NCBI GenBank assembly: GCA_029204225.1
Contig: CM055111.1
Coordinates: 20,717,003-20,781,002 of the forward strand
Direction of reading: 5' to 3'
Source of the DNA: Diphasiastrum complanatum
Lineage: Eukaryota; Streptophyta; Lycopodiopsida; Lycopodiales; Lycopodiaceae
DNA: 64,000 nucleotides
This document shows, piece after piece, positions 43,904-55,090 of the stretch. The notes beneath the pieces were generated by a model. The model worked only from the letters and a program-made list of their open reading frames with translations, did not search any database and was not told the DNA's origin. Every line of letters begins with the position of its first letter. Position 1 is the stretch's first letter. The position numbers and the translations under genes were made by a program.

Positions 43904-45375
43904 CTAGTCACAAGGAGTTCTTTACTTCTTTGGTCACTTATGATGGAGCCAAGAAAGCAATTCACATGGCCAATGGTGGTGAGTGTGTGATTGAAGGTAT
44001 TGGTTCTATTCCTATTTGTCTCTCTACTAATAGGAAAGCAAGACTTGATGGTGTTCTTTACATTCCTTCACTTTCAAAGAATGTGCTAAGTGTTGGTCAA
44101 ATGATAGAGAAAGGATACATGGTAAAGTTTGGAGGTGATGCTCTGTTCATTACCAAGGAAAAAATCTTGGTTGCTAGGGGCAATAGACAAGGTAGACTTT
44201 TCAAGCTTGATGCTTTTGTTATGGCTAACAAAAAAGATGGAATGGAAAAGAAGATTGGTCTCAACTTTCCAAAGTTCCCTTTTAGCATCAATAAGATTGG
44301 TGGATCTTATGCAAAGTCTAAAAAGCTTCCTTATGCTAGATCTAGGTTGAGATCTAATATGCTTCTTGAAGATGTTCATGTTTGTGCTAACTTGGCTAGT
44401 CTTGAGGATAATGATGGTGTTTCAATGGTTCTTCATGGCAAGTGCAAGCATGCAAAAGGTAAGGAAAGAGATAACTTCATCAATGGAGGTGAAGGTTCTT
44501 CCTTGGAAATGATTGTTGCTAATGATTTCTTTGATCATATGGAAAAGGATGTTGCTAGGTGCATGCATGAAGGAGGTGGTTCTTCTACATTCTTTTGTTA
44601 TGATTTCAAGAAAGTCATTTTTCCAGCAAGTAGAGTCACATGTCTTCATAAAGAGAGTAGATCAAATGGTTCTATCAAGAGACTTGGTGAGGAAGATAGT
44701 CACAAGTCAAGAAGAAGAGAAGTATGTGAAGAGTTCAAAGTAGGATGTACTTTGAATGATGTCATTGTAAATGATAGTGAGGAAGAATCATTATCATATG
44801 ATTCATTACCTAAAACATTGAATAGAAGTCCTTGTTTGAAGAAAGAGAGTACTTCAATCATCCTTATGTTGAAGGTACTAATCATTTTTTTCATGGCTTC
44901 TAATGTCTTTGAGGTTTCTACTTCTTATGATGCAATCATTAAGAGGGAGTCTTATGAAGGAAAGAGCAATGGAATATTGGTTCTTGGGAAGATCCAAGGC
45001 ATGGATCTCACATCTCTTCATCAACTCAAAGGATTCTATGATTGTGAATTGATCACTCATGATCGAGATGACAAAAGGTTGGTTGGAGAAGACTACATGG
45101 AGCAAATTGAGAGGCAATTTCTTCAAGGCAAGGGGGATCTCATTGGTGAGATTATTAAGGTTTGTTATGGACTCAAGAAGGCTGGATTTATTAGGTTTGA
45201 TACTCATCTTCACCTACTCTACTTCATGTTGGATGGAAAGTTTGGAATCTATCTTTTGATTTATGATGGTGACATTGATGACATTGTTTTCACTAACCTT
45301 TGTGGAAATTCGAGATCAAGCATTGATGAAATCTTGTTGGATCTAGATCATATGTTTGAGAGGGAGTATTTCTAG
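43900..45375 (+). CDS. 491-residue ORF replacing integrase and RT in copia
   Basis: From MTSHKEFFTSLVTYDGAKKA the first 130 residues are protease end and pre-integrase (LLSVGQ-like VLSVGQMIEKGY, GRLFKLDAFVMANK). After KKLPYARSRLRSNM, where the integrase core should begin, the sequence departs from any copia domain I know for about 280 residues (Cys-, Lys- and Ser-rich, for example KCKHAKGKERDNF). The last 90 residues faintly recall RT (VCYGLKKAGFIRFDT, IYLLIYDGDIDDIVFT, LDHMFERE). It stays open for 1.47 kb although gag is shifted. It may be a protein of a non-autonomous family or a chance-preserved chimera. Confidence 0.6.
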   Translation: MTSHKEFFTSLVTYDGAKKAIHMANGGECVIEGIGSIPICLSTNRKARLDGVLYIPSLSKNVLSVGQMIEKGYMVKFGGDALFITKEKILVARGNRQGRLFKLDAFVMANKKDGMEKKIGLNFPKFPFSINKIGGSYAKSKKLPYARSRLRSNMLLEDVHVCANLASLEDNDGVSMVLHGKCKHAKGKERDNFINGGEGSSLEMIVANDFFDHMEKDVARCMHEGGGSSTFFCYDFKKVIFPASRVTCLHKESRSNGSIKRLGEEDSHKSRRREVCEEFKVGCTLNDVIVNDSEEESLSYDSLPKTLNRSPCLKKESTSIILMLKVLIIFFMASNVFEVSTSYDAIIKRESYEGKSNGILVLGKIQGMDLTSLHQLKGFYDCELITHDRDDKRLVGEDYMEQIERQFLQGKGDLIGEIIKVCYGLKKAGFIRFDTHLHLLYFMLDGKFGIYLLIYDGDIDDIVFTNLCGNSRSSIDEILLDLDHMFEREYF

Positions 45376-45438
45376 AGGTTCAGGTCTGAAGATATTCATA
45401 TCTTTGATACCTTTGATGATCAAGAGAAAGGTAAGCAA

Positions 45439-45657
45439 GTGGAAGTGACTCACTTTGCTTTACTCACATGTTTTGGAGAATTTTCTTGTGTAGATGATGC
45501 TATGCAAGTGGATATTGGTTCTCATCGTTTTCATACTGGAAAAGCAAGTAATGGATCTAGAAAACAAAGTTTTTTCAATGACTTTGATGGTCAAGAGGAA
45601 GATCAAGAGGTTGGTTTCAAAGGGCTTCAACAACACAAAAGGAAACTCAAAGTTTGA
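45439..45657 (+). pseudogene. Pol linker remnant
   Basis: THFALLTCFGEFSCVDDAMQ resembles the copia segment YAFLTSFDVPSCVDEARQ that links integrase to RT. Short, then stops before the polypurine tract. Confidence 0.5.
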
Positions 45658-45892
45658 AACAAGGAGGAATCATTTCATTCACATTCTATTTGGTTTTTCA
45701 TGTTCTAGTTATATCTTGATGTGTAAAATTTAAGAAATAGTGAAGCATCCAATTTGGACACTATTCTCTATATCAATTATGAAAGATACTTTAAAACCTT
45801 AGAAAGGAGATATATACTTAGGATGGAGATCATTCTAAAGTTGGATCAAAGTTCTATTGTCAAAACTATGCCAAAATTAGTTGAAGAGAGAG

Positions 45893-46521
45893 TGTGAGAG
45901 ATTTCAACTAATTTAGTCTAGTTTAGTCACATTTTGGTAAATTGTCAGTAAGAGGCCAAAACTCATTTTAGACTTAGAGATAAACTTTTTGAACTTATAT
46001 TAGTTTCAAATACATTCAATAAAAACTTTTTGAAAGTGTGGGAAAGTTGATAGTCGAGTTTGAGAGAGATTCAAATTTGAACTTTGGGTACATTGAATCT
46101 AGACCCAAAAATAGTAGGGTTTACATTTTGGAGGGAAAGCCAAGTGGCCAAATAGGGTTTGGACACTCTATAAAAGGATGTAACTCATGGAGAGACACAT
46201 CTTCTCTCTTCTATCTCTCATTTCATCATTATACATGGTTCTCTTTGGGTTCTACTACTCATTGGTGCACCACTTGGTGTAGAATGCTCATTTATTGCTA
46301 TTTTTGGTTCCACACATGTGACAGTAGGGTACTGTAATTGTACGGACAACAAACATATTTTATGTTTTGGTTCATGTTTGATCAATATCTCTTAGAGTTT
46401 GCATCTCATTTTGTATGTAGATGCTGATTTTTCTACATTGGCAGGATTGTTGGTTTGCTCCTTATTGTAACCAAATATCAGGGACATGGATTGGATCTTG
46501 AATGATCTGAAATCCCTCATT
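45893..46521 (+). repeat. 3' LTR of rearranged copia
   Basis: 629 bp, a close copy of 41739-42371 with small indels. Confidence 0.88.
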
Positions 46522-46526
46522 GGAAT

Positions 46527-48395
46527 TACACCACATGAAGCTCTATTTGGAGAGAAGCCAAATCTCAAGGATCTCAAATTTTTTGGATCCACTTTCTATG
46601 TACACCAATCCTTGGATACAAGAAATAAGGATGATGCAACCTCCATCAAAGGCATCTTTGTGGAATATGGTGAGAATAGAAAAGGTTATAGAGTCTTCAA
46701 TCCCATCACTAAGAAAGTAATAGTGAGTAGGGATGTTATTTTTGATGAAGGACATGCTTGTGAGATTAATGATAGTGCTACTAATCATCTTGATGCCAAA
46801 TACCATGCTAGGATGAAGGAGGAGCTTCAAAGTGATGAAGAGTTTTCTTACTTCAATTCATGATGAACCAACTTGCTATGAAGATGCTTGTAAATCAAAG
46901 AGTTGGATGGATGCTATGCAAGGGAGAATCATACTTGGGATCTTGTAAATCTTTCTCAAGGGAAGAAACCACTTGATTGCAAGTGGGCATATAGATGTAA
47001 GTCTAATTAAGATAGATCAATAAGTAAGCATAAAGCTAGGCTTGTAGCAAAAGGGTTTTTACAAACAAAAGGCATTGATTATGATGAAACTTTTGCTCCT
47101 GTGGCTAAGGTTGTTACTATTAGATTGATCATAAGTCTTGCAACTACCTTCAGTTGGGAGCTATTCCAACTTGATTTTACAGATGCCTTCCTCAATTGCT
47201 ACTTGGAGGAAGATATCTACATGAGGCAACCTGAGGGCATCATCAAGGAAAAGCATGAAGGAAATGTGTGTTTTTTGAAGAAGAGTCTTTATGGGCTCAA
47301 TTAAGCACCTAGAGCATGGTACTCTAGGCTAAACTCTTTTCTTATCTCCATCAAATTTGTTTCGAGTGCTTATGATCCATCATTGTACATAGGATTTCAT
47401 GATGGAAAGATCATTATTCTTGTATTGTATGTTAATGACATTATTTTGAGTGGTAATGATCTAGATGGAATAAGAGATGTAAAAATTACATTATCTAAAG
47501 AGTTTAAAATGGTAGATCTCGGCCTATTGAGCTTCATTCTAGGAATAGAAGTCATAAGAAGATGTGATTTTAGTTTCATTTGTCAATCTAAGTATGCTAC
47601 ATCCAGCCTAGATAGATTTGGAATGAAGGATTGTAAAGGCATTGAGACTCCAATGGAGCAAAGCATCTATTGATGGTGATGATGCATCCTTTGAGGACAT
47701 CACTTTATATGGAAGGCTTATAGGCTCCTTGATTTATTTAACTAGAACTAGACCTGATCTTAGTTATAGTGTTGGAAACTTAAGCCAATTCATGCAAGGT
47801 CCTTTGGTATCTCATTGAAATATGGCCAAAAGAGTTCTTAGATATATTTCATCAACTAAGAATTTTGGCATATTGTATAGAGGGACTAATCTTGGATTAA
47901 GAGCCTATAGTGACTCGGATTTTGCAGGTGAAAAAGTGGATTGAAAGTCAAAAAGTGCATTTTCCACCTTCTTATTCGATGGAGTAGTATCATGGGTTTC
48001 TAAAAAGCAAGATACAGTCTCCTTATCTACCATAGAATCTGAGTATAAGGCCTTGACATCAACATGTAAGGAGGTCTTATGGCTCAAGAGGCTACTGGTG
48101 GAGCTTCATGTCTTTGAGGAGGAGATCCCTATCATGTATTGTGACAACCAATCAGCCCAATCACTTGCTACTAATCCTACATTCCATGCAAGGAGCAAGC
48201 ACATCGAGATTGCTCATCATTTTAAGGGAGCAAGTGCAAGCCAAAGAGATCAAGCTCCAACACGTGTCGTCATCAAATTGCTTAGCTGATCTAGTCACTA
48301 ATTCCATACCTGAGGATTCATTTGTTAAGCTAAGATCTTCAATTGGAGTAATTGATAAGAGTATCATGATTTCCAAGGCTAGATTTGAGGAGGAG
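46527..48395 (+). pseudogene. Integrase end, RT and RNase H of the old copia
   Basis: ITPHEALFGEKPNLKDLKFF and GYRVFNPITKKVIVSRDVIF (integrase end), then a shifted RT ([41 protein letters not shown] then a stop). The catalytic YVDD is YVND at 47430. RNase H follows with SLIYLTRTRPDLSYSVG, SDSDFAG, STIESEYKALTS and MYCDNQSAQSLATNP, then EQVQAKEIKLQHVSS in another frame. Polypurine TTTGAGGAGGAG at 48384 precedes the LTR. Confidence 0.88.
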
Positions 48396-48396
48396 T

Positions 48397-49083
48397 TGGA
48401 AAAATTGCATATATTGGCAAATCTAGCCATGTATTATAATGTAAATTATGTGCATAAGTGGGTCCCACACCTGTGAGGCCAAGATGCCACGTGGGAATCC
48501 ACTCCTAATGTAGGTTAGGTCAAGTCTATAGGGTTGGTCATGTCTATTTGGTAGTGATTTCTACATTATAGGACCTACATTGAAATTTATGATGAGATTT
48601 TGACCAACTAGCCACCTACTTGGCATGACTCTAGGAAAGAGGCTAGGGTTGCAAATTATGGCAAGAAAGCTAAGTTAACTTCCTTATTACATGCTGAAAA
48701 TTCACCTAAATTTTTAAAGGAAGTCACTTTTGCTTTGTATTCCATCTCTCCATAGTGAGAAGATAGACTGTTTTGGAGCTCATTGGCGATATCTCAAGCT
48801 ACTCCACTATGTACATGTGATTTTGTGATTCTAATGCAACCAAAGTGATTCAACCTTCCATATCTATTTGCAGGCCGTACAACCTGGCCTCATTTCACAC
48901 GTGTGAACTCGGGTCTACATCTATGATCAATGATTTGATTGCTATTGTTTGTTGTTTGTCAAATTGCCAATCTAGATCAACTTTTTGTGTCTAGTTTTTT
49001 GATAGATTGTTAAAGAAGCAACCAATCACTCTTGTGGATCTTTCTAAGATCCATTTATGGTCCTAAAGTATTGTACTTTCACA
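48397..49083 (+). repeat. 3' LTR of the old copia
   Basis: TGGAAAAATTGC to TACTTTCACA. Contains CACACGTGTG at 48896. Its last 120 bp match 16778-16900. Oddly it is followed by TGGTATTAGAC, a decayed primer site. Confidence 0.75.
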
Positions 49084-49637
49084 TGGTATTAGACTAGCCC
49101 ACCATATCTAGGGCCACCTCTTGATCACTATTATTATTATATTTCATAATCAACAAGTGAACAAGTATCCAAAGTGTATTCAGATATTCAAAGTGAACAA
49201 TGTTCAAAGTGTATTCCCTTAGTACATGGCAGTATAGCATTATCAAATGAATGAAAAAGCAAGCATCCAAGTATGACACAAAATTTGCTCATTGATATTA
49301 TTAGGTTGAATTTCTTTTGAAAGTCCATAAGTGCTGATTCAGTTAAGTAATGAAGTATTTATAATGCAATTTCCTAATAAATATCCCCCTTATGAAGGTG
49401 TGTTTTGTAACAATAATTTTTTGTATTAAAAAAAAAATCCTATAAGGTTCAATTTCACTTTATTTGATTTAACCCAAACATGCTTGCTTGACTAATTGTA
49501 GTGGCATTCATGATAATCCAACTACTAGTAGATGTTCTAGTTTTGTTAGTTTTAAAATGAAAAATGAAAATGTCATGCAATCATGGGTTTTGTGGCACTT
49601 TGTGTAGGTTTTCAAAGAGAGGATAAATACTCTTAAG
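49084..49637. other. Upstream region of the SPATA17-like gene
   Basis: After a primer-site-like start there is AT-rich sequence with no recognised coding part. It should hold the promoter and 5' untranslated region of the following gene. Confidence 0.4.
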
Positions 49638-51987
49638 ATGAATTTTAGTTGCATAACAAATCGACTTGAGGATTTGCTGCAGAGTTATGTCGATCAATCA
49701 ATGTACAACATTCTTCCAAGTACATATAGAATTTTTTTGGAGTCTAATTTTACTCCAGTTTGACAAGTTCACTGGAGTATGACAAACACTTGCCATGGAA
49801 CATAACTAAGTGGATTTTTCTCACAATTGAGCATATGGTACTTTACTAGGCATTTTATACTCATAAACTTACGTTAGAAAATTGGTAAATTTCTTGTAGA
49901 TATTTTTATAGAATTGTGCAATGGAAATTCAATTTTTGCAATATCTTATTTTTGGGATGTCCTTTTAGGGTGGCTGAGCAACATAGAATGCACGATCACA
50001 CTGCTGCAGTCACAATTCAGGTGAGGCCTCTATATTTTAATCTACTCATTTCTCAAGGATTTGTATTAATGCAGCATCTTTAACCTAGAAAGCATGTTTT
50101 TCATTTCTGAATTTAAATAATCTCTTCATGACATAATCAAAACTTTTTTTCAATACATATCGTAAACCTTAATGATTGAAAAGAAATTTTTTTTTCCCTT
50201 TTTGAGATTATAACAATTACAATGGGCAATATAACAAAAAATAACTTATTTATATTTTTGTTCAGATAAATGCCTCGTAAGGTATCCAATGACGACTGTC
50301 TAATTTTCTCAATCATTATGCTTATCAATGTCTAGAGTCATGAGGTCAACTTTGTGATATCTATCAATTTCTTTGAAATAAAATACCCATTCTAGCATTG
50401 ATTTAGACTAATGATCCAAAAAACATTGCTGAGTAGCTAAATATTCTACTTTCTCTCTTTTGACATGATGTAAATTGACATCAAAGATTTACAATTTTTT
50501 TTTTTTTTTTAGTTTGAGCTGATCAACAGAATCGATTACTTCAATTATGCTATTTGAGATGCACATGATACGAGTAAGATAAAATCAATTTGAATCCATT
50601 TTTATTCTGGATCCTTGTTTAAAATATGAGTTGGTTGGTTGGTTGGTTGATGCTTTAATGTGACCATTATGAATCAATTTTTATTCATGTTCTTGTTTAA
50701 TTCTCTATTTTACTAATGGAAAATGAACACATAGAGTGCTTATCGTCGACATATGGTCAAAAAAATGATAAGTGAATGGAGCCATGCTGCCGCAAATATG
50801 CAACGACTTTTTCGGGGCCACATGGGTCGTGTGAAAGCTGCAAGGTTCCGTCATATTGTGAATAAGAGACTTAGAATGGAATATTTCAACCATCAAGCTT
50901 CGATTGTACAAAAACTGTTTCGTGGATACTATTCTAGGAAATATGTCCATAGCTTTTATGCACGAAAGGATTTTATTGCAAGTGTTATGGAGGAAGGTGT
51001 TGTAGTGAAAAAAGAGTTGCACCACACCTATGTTACTCAATGCAATGCAAGGCATATGATTGTTTCAAAAAAACTAACAACGGAGATCGAAAAGTTCATG
51101 GCATCGAACCACATACATGTGAGCACATTGTGGTAATTATTTCCATTTGTGATTAGTTGAATTATTTAACACTTTAGCCTAACTAAGATTTAAGTCTATA
51201 TGGTTTCACTAATGCTAAATAAAGACTTAAACTATCCATTGGCGTTTCACAAATATTGTACCAAGAAAATATAAAACTATTTATCATAATTGTCCAATAG
51301 ATGTAAAAGTAAATTTGGAACTTGTGCATATATTTACAAACTTGAAAATCATGCAATTTTTCAGAGTTTTTGTAAACTTGTAAAGAGGACGATGTGTTAA
51401 AATACAAAAAAAAATGTAAATTCAAGAAATTTGATCAAATGTCGAGAATGCCTTTTGAAGCATTTTTATAGTATATAGGGAAAAAAAATTGATCAACTAA
51501 TGTAATTTATTTTCAGGTTAGTACATCATCTCAGAAAGGGATTTTCTACTCACCTTATGCTTCAATTTTGGGAAAGCAAAATACATTTGAAGTTTGGATA
51601 AAAGCCACACAAAAAAAGCGAATTTGTCAAGCACATGTGATGAATAAACATGGGACTTTAGAAAAGACAAAACATGAGAGTATATATCGAAATCATTATG
51701 TAACAACAATGGGGCCATATGTTACTCCTTTCGAGAAAAGAAGAGAAGAAGAAAAAAAAGCTAAATTATCACAACTAGCTAGTGTAGACTTTATCACTGC
51801 AATTGGGCGAGAAAAGTCATATCCTTTCAAAGGGATGACAATTCGCATAGAGACAGAATGGGGTAAACATTATAAGTCAAGGAAAGATTCTCAAAGAAAA
51901 TATGAGGACATGTATCTTAAGGTATCTAATAAGCCATTTTTTGTAGTTGTACCTAGTAGACGTGAATTTTCTTGTGGAGGATTGTGA
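49638..51987 (+). CDS. SPATA17-like IQ-motif protein (4 exons)
   Basis: Exons 49638-49702, 49969-50020, 50735-51118 and 51517-51987 join in frame to 323 residues with GT-AG introns and no breaks. The start MNFSCITNRLEDLLQSYVDQ is the first Met in the exon; an upstream exon is not excluded. Three IQ motifs are visible: TIQSAYRRHMVKK (37-49, across the exon 2/3 junction), MQRLFRGHMGRVK (61-73) and VQKLFRGYYSRKY (97-109). These bind calmodulin or light chains in other proteins. YSRKYVHSFYARK and the later HIHVSTSSQKGIFYSPY correspond to the conserved core and HLVST segment of SPATA17, a protein of motile cilia and sperm flagella. The C-terminus is basic and specific to this protein. It is the only intron-containing intact host gene here and is surrounded by transposons. 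Confidence 0.82.
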
Positions 51988-53159
51988 AAGAAAATTGTAT
52001 AATCCACATACCCTATGCACTTTTACCCTTGTTAAAAAATAAAATCTGAATTTAACTTGTGGTCATCACAAAGGTACAAATAGCTCGTATTCTCCTTGTT
52101 ACTCACATGTACTTTACTAGGAAAAAATGTATTGAATTATTGGATCCATAGAGATAATTCACTCGTGACTACATTATGAATCACATTTAGATGAGGAGGA
52201 AGAGTAGAAGATGCATGTTCAGTGTAAATGAAGCTATTCGAGACATATCTTTTTCTATGGTCAGATGCTTTTTTGTCCCAATAGCATTTTATTCGTGACT
52301 TTTAAATTATTAGATTGACATGAAGTAAACTGGTTTGGATGGAAAGTACCTTAGAAGTCTTTGTTTGTGCACAAAGCAAGCGTATTGCTCAAGCTAAAAA
52401 ATGAATACAAATTCTTGGTTACAAAATGTCACTAGTGTCTCAAATTTTTTTATGATTTAGAATCCGTTGAATGAATTTTTGTTTCGTAAGTACAATTATA
52501 TGATTTTAAATTCTATCAAACATCCTAAGAACTAAAAGAATGTCATTGTTGACAAAATTTTCACTTATATGGATATAGCAATAGGATGGATCAATAATTA
52601 CTTAATAGTATGGATTGAAAATTACTTGAGCACACTCATTAAGTATTAAGATAATTTTCTAGAACAACCTTATAATTAGCAAAAAAAAGGTCTGGCGTAG
52701 AAACATTCTTGGACTAATGTAGTCATCATGTGCTTAATGTTGATTGGATTTAAAAATTGCAAGTACGATATATAGAAGACAATTTTCTAATGCACATTTG
52801 AGAGAAATAATGAAATCTCAATTCTCAAGGATTCTTTGGCATCAAAGGAGAGAAAAGTTTTGATATTTTTTTAGCAACATAATTTTCACTCACTTTTAAA
52901 TCAAAATGAATTCCAGAAGTGTCGTATAAACTGTGATTATCTCCTATGGACATTATGCTATGTTTAAGACACATCAAAAAGTGAAGGAGATGTTTCAGTG
53001 CTATTACAACATTTTGAATTAGATTACTAGACCAAGTGGAATACAATGCTTAATTTTCGATTGCTAATCCTTCACAAATTTTATGCAACACTATTATGTG
53101 TGTTTTTAATCACAATGACAACCTCCTTTGCACTTTATGTTATGAACCACTACAACAAA
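51988..53159. other. Intergenic AT-rich stretch
   Basis: 3' region of the SPATA17-like gene, then sequence without recognised features. Confidence 0.5.
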
Positions 53160-53480
53160 TAAATGTGGATGTGAGCGAGATAACCGTTTAGATTAATTAA
53201 TACACATGCATGATACATTGAAGGCCAATGAAGAACACATGAACGAATTGTAGCCAACTAAGACTGTATACATGAGGCTACAACCTTACAAAAAATTCAT
53301 AATAATAAGTTGGATTTCCAATATTATGGACCTTTCAAAGTCATGAAAATGATTGACAAAAATAATTTGGAGCTTGATTAACTACAATAACTAAAATGCA
53401 TCATATTTTCCATGTCAAGTCATTAAATAAATGTTTGGAAAAACATACAATTGCAAGAACAATTCACTTTTGGAAAATGA
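53160..53480 (+). pseudogene. Ty3/gypsy integrase C-terminus scrap
   Basis: Plus frame HMHDTLKANEEHMNEL, RLQPYKK, YGPFKVMKMIDKNNLELD and HHIFHVKSLNKCLEK, the end of a gypsy integrase including the GPY/F-like YGPF and the FHVS-type motif. Several stops. Confidence 0.75.
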
Positions 53481-53579
53481 ATATAAAATAGCATTTTTTT
53501 TTTCTCTCTCAAAGGTTAACCATAGATTAAGGACTTTTTACAAAAGTACATAAAAGAAAAAAAAAAAAAACAAATCAGC

Positions 53580-54560
53580 TCAAAGAAGCAAAAGTTTGTC
53601 AACTTCTTTGAAAAGCAGTAGAGGGGAGATGGCAAAGACACCATTCCCAAATTTCCTACTATTCCTTTCTAGCCAAATGTACCAAAGAGTAACAATCCTA
53701 ATACATTGCCAAAAAGCATTAATCTTAACATCATAAAAAATTATATCATTCAACAACAGGTCTATATGATTGAATCTCCTGAATCTGGTATGAAAACGAG
53801 CAATAAAGAGATCAGTCACTGACTTCCAGAGAACAATATGAAAGAAAAGGTGAGTCACATCTTCATCTACTATTTTGGATTTAGAACAAACATGTGTAAG
53901 ATCCCCTCTATACTGGGCACAGACATGAAGAGAGTGCTGAAGAATTTTAAGAGAGAAGACTTTGAGTTTGCCAGGCCTGATTTTATGCATTTGTTGAAAT
54001 CTAGCTTTCCATATGTGGGGGGGATCAGAGAGGTTCCATTTGGAATTGAAACAAGAGAAAGCAAAATTTGGTTCTTTGATGGCAATGAAGATAGAAGAAT
54101 AGGAGATTTTGTCAGATTTGTCCAAGGCCTTGAAAATCCAGTTATTGTTGTAATCCATGGAAGATGAAGTAGATAGAGGTCCCATGTCCCCATGAGTGAA
54201 AGTGTAGGAAATGAAGTTAGATTCATGAGAAATAAGTCCAAGGTCAGTTTTGAGATGGGACAGGCTGAGGGAGTAGATGTGGTTCCTGATGTGATCCCAT
54301 GTAACAAAACCCTTACGAGTAATGCTACGACAAAGTCTACTTTCAATCAAAACAAGAGGTTTAGAGTTGATGGTGGTCACTTTAGAGAACCAAAATGACT
54401 CCATGGGAGATATAGAGTTACCACCAGTCCAAAAAGTAAGCTCATGCATAGATAAGAGAACTCTATAAATCGATTTGAACAGAGGAGGGAGCAAGACAAA
54501 AAAAGAAAAAAGACGAGCGTGTGAACTCAAGGAAATATGAATGAGGAGTGTTGTTCTCAA
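53580..54560 (-). pseudogene. LINE ORF2 C-terminus (zf-RVT)
   Basis: A 326-residue frame. Its middle, KIRPGKLKVFSLKILQHSLH, then VDEDVTHLFFHIVLWKSV and FWQCIRIVTLWYIWLERNSR, is the zinc-finger-like zf-RVT region that ends plant LINE reverse transcriptases. The paired Cys residues before HLFF are partly lost. RT itself is absent. Probably a 5'-truncated L1-type insertion in the gypsy remnant; it stays open by chance or because it is young. Confidence 0.65.
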
Positions 54561-54894
54561 ACGAAGGAAGAGGGGAGAGAATGGTGGAAATTAAAAGGGT
54601 CTAAGATTGAGGAGAGGAAAAGTTAGAGTGAATGCGTCTATAAAGGAGAGCAAGAGAAGCTCAACACCTCAACAAGCTACTGGATATCAGAATAAGGTAT
54701 TGAGAAATTTAAAAAACAATAAAAAAGTACTTCATTAAATGAAGGAGTCTACATGAGGAAGACATTATGTGGCTCACAATAGATTTATAGATCTATGGCT
54801 AAATCTCTTATTGTAAATCTTATTGAGATTGACAACTCCAACCATATGTACTCAACATATGTCTCAGTTATAAGTAATAAATGTTTATGTAGGG

Positions 54895-55090
54895 GGAGTG
54901 TGATGTAATGCGAATATGTAGGCATACATATTATGATATACATGTAAGCCTTGTTGGGCCCAAAATGATTTATTAATCTCATTAGCTTGAAAGAAAGATT
55001 TCTTTAGTTAAAAAAATCACAAAATTGTTAAGTTTAGTTGAGATTTCAATAATGTTTTTAATTAGCCTATTGACATCATAGATTGGAAAG
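54895..55090 (+). repeat. Possible gypsy polypurine tract and LTR start
   Basis: GTAGGGGGAG followed by TGTGATGTAATGCG is the usual junction at the start of a gypsy 3' LTR. It fits the integrase scrap upstream at 53160. The end of the LTR is not seen. Confidence 0.5.

Larger units (their letters stand above)
41739..46521 (+). mobile_element. Copia element with rearranged pol
   Basis: 4,783 bp. LTRs 41739-42371 and 45893-46521 (TGTGAGAGATTTC start), TSD GGAAT (41734-41738 and 46522-46526), primer site TGGTATCAGAGC at 42372, polypurine GTTGAAGAGAGAG before 45893. The 3' LTR ends CATT instead of CACA. Gag and protease resemble the young copia, but integrase and most of RT are replaced by other sequence in one long ORF. 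Confidence 0.88.
16778..49083 (+). mobile_element. Old copia element, host of nested insertions
   Basis: Pieces in order on the plus strand: LTR end (16778-16900), leader (16911-17211 and 30779-31024), gag start (31025), integrase (32062-32487 and 41678-41738), integrase end, RT and RNase H (46527-48395), 3' LTR (48397-49083). The integrase frame reads PKPFWGEA before the insert at 32488 and ITCANFLCNR after the insert ending at 41677, which shows the pieces were once joined. The end of the LTR is nearly identical at both sites (TTTTTGTGTCTAGTTTTTTG). Gag C-terminus, protease and pre-integrase are missing. Long dead. Confidence 0.75.

Noticed and set aside
51119-51136. SPATA17-like protein ending at the stop at 51134
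   Set aside because: GTGAGC at 51119 is a good donor, and the next exon from 51517 restores the conserved VST segment in frame.
53838-54398. Other open frames over the LINE fragment
   Set aside because: Overlap the minus-strand zf-RVT frame, which alone shows family motifs.
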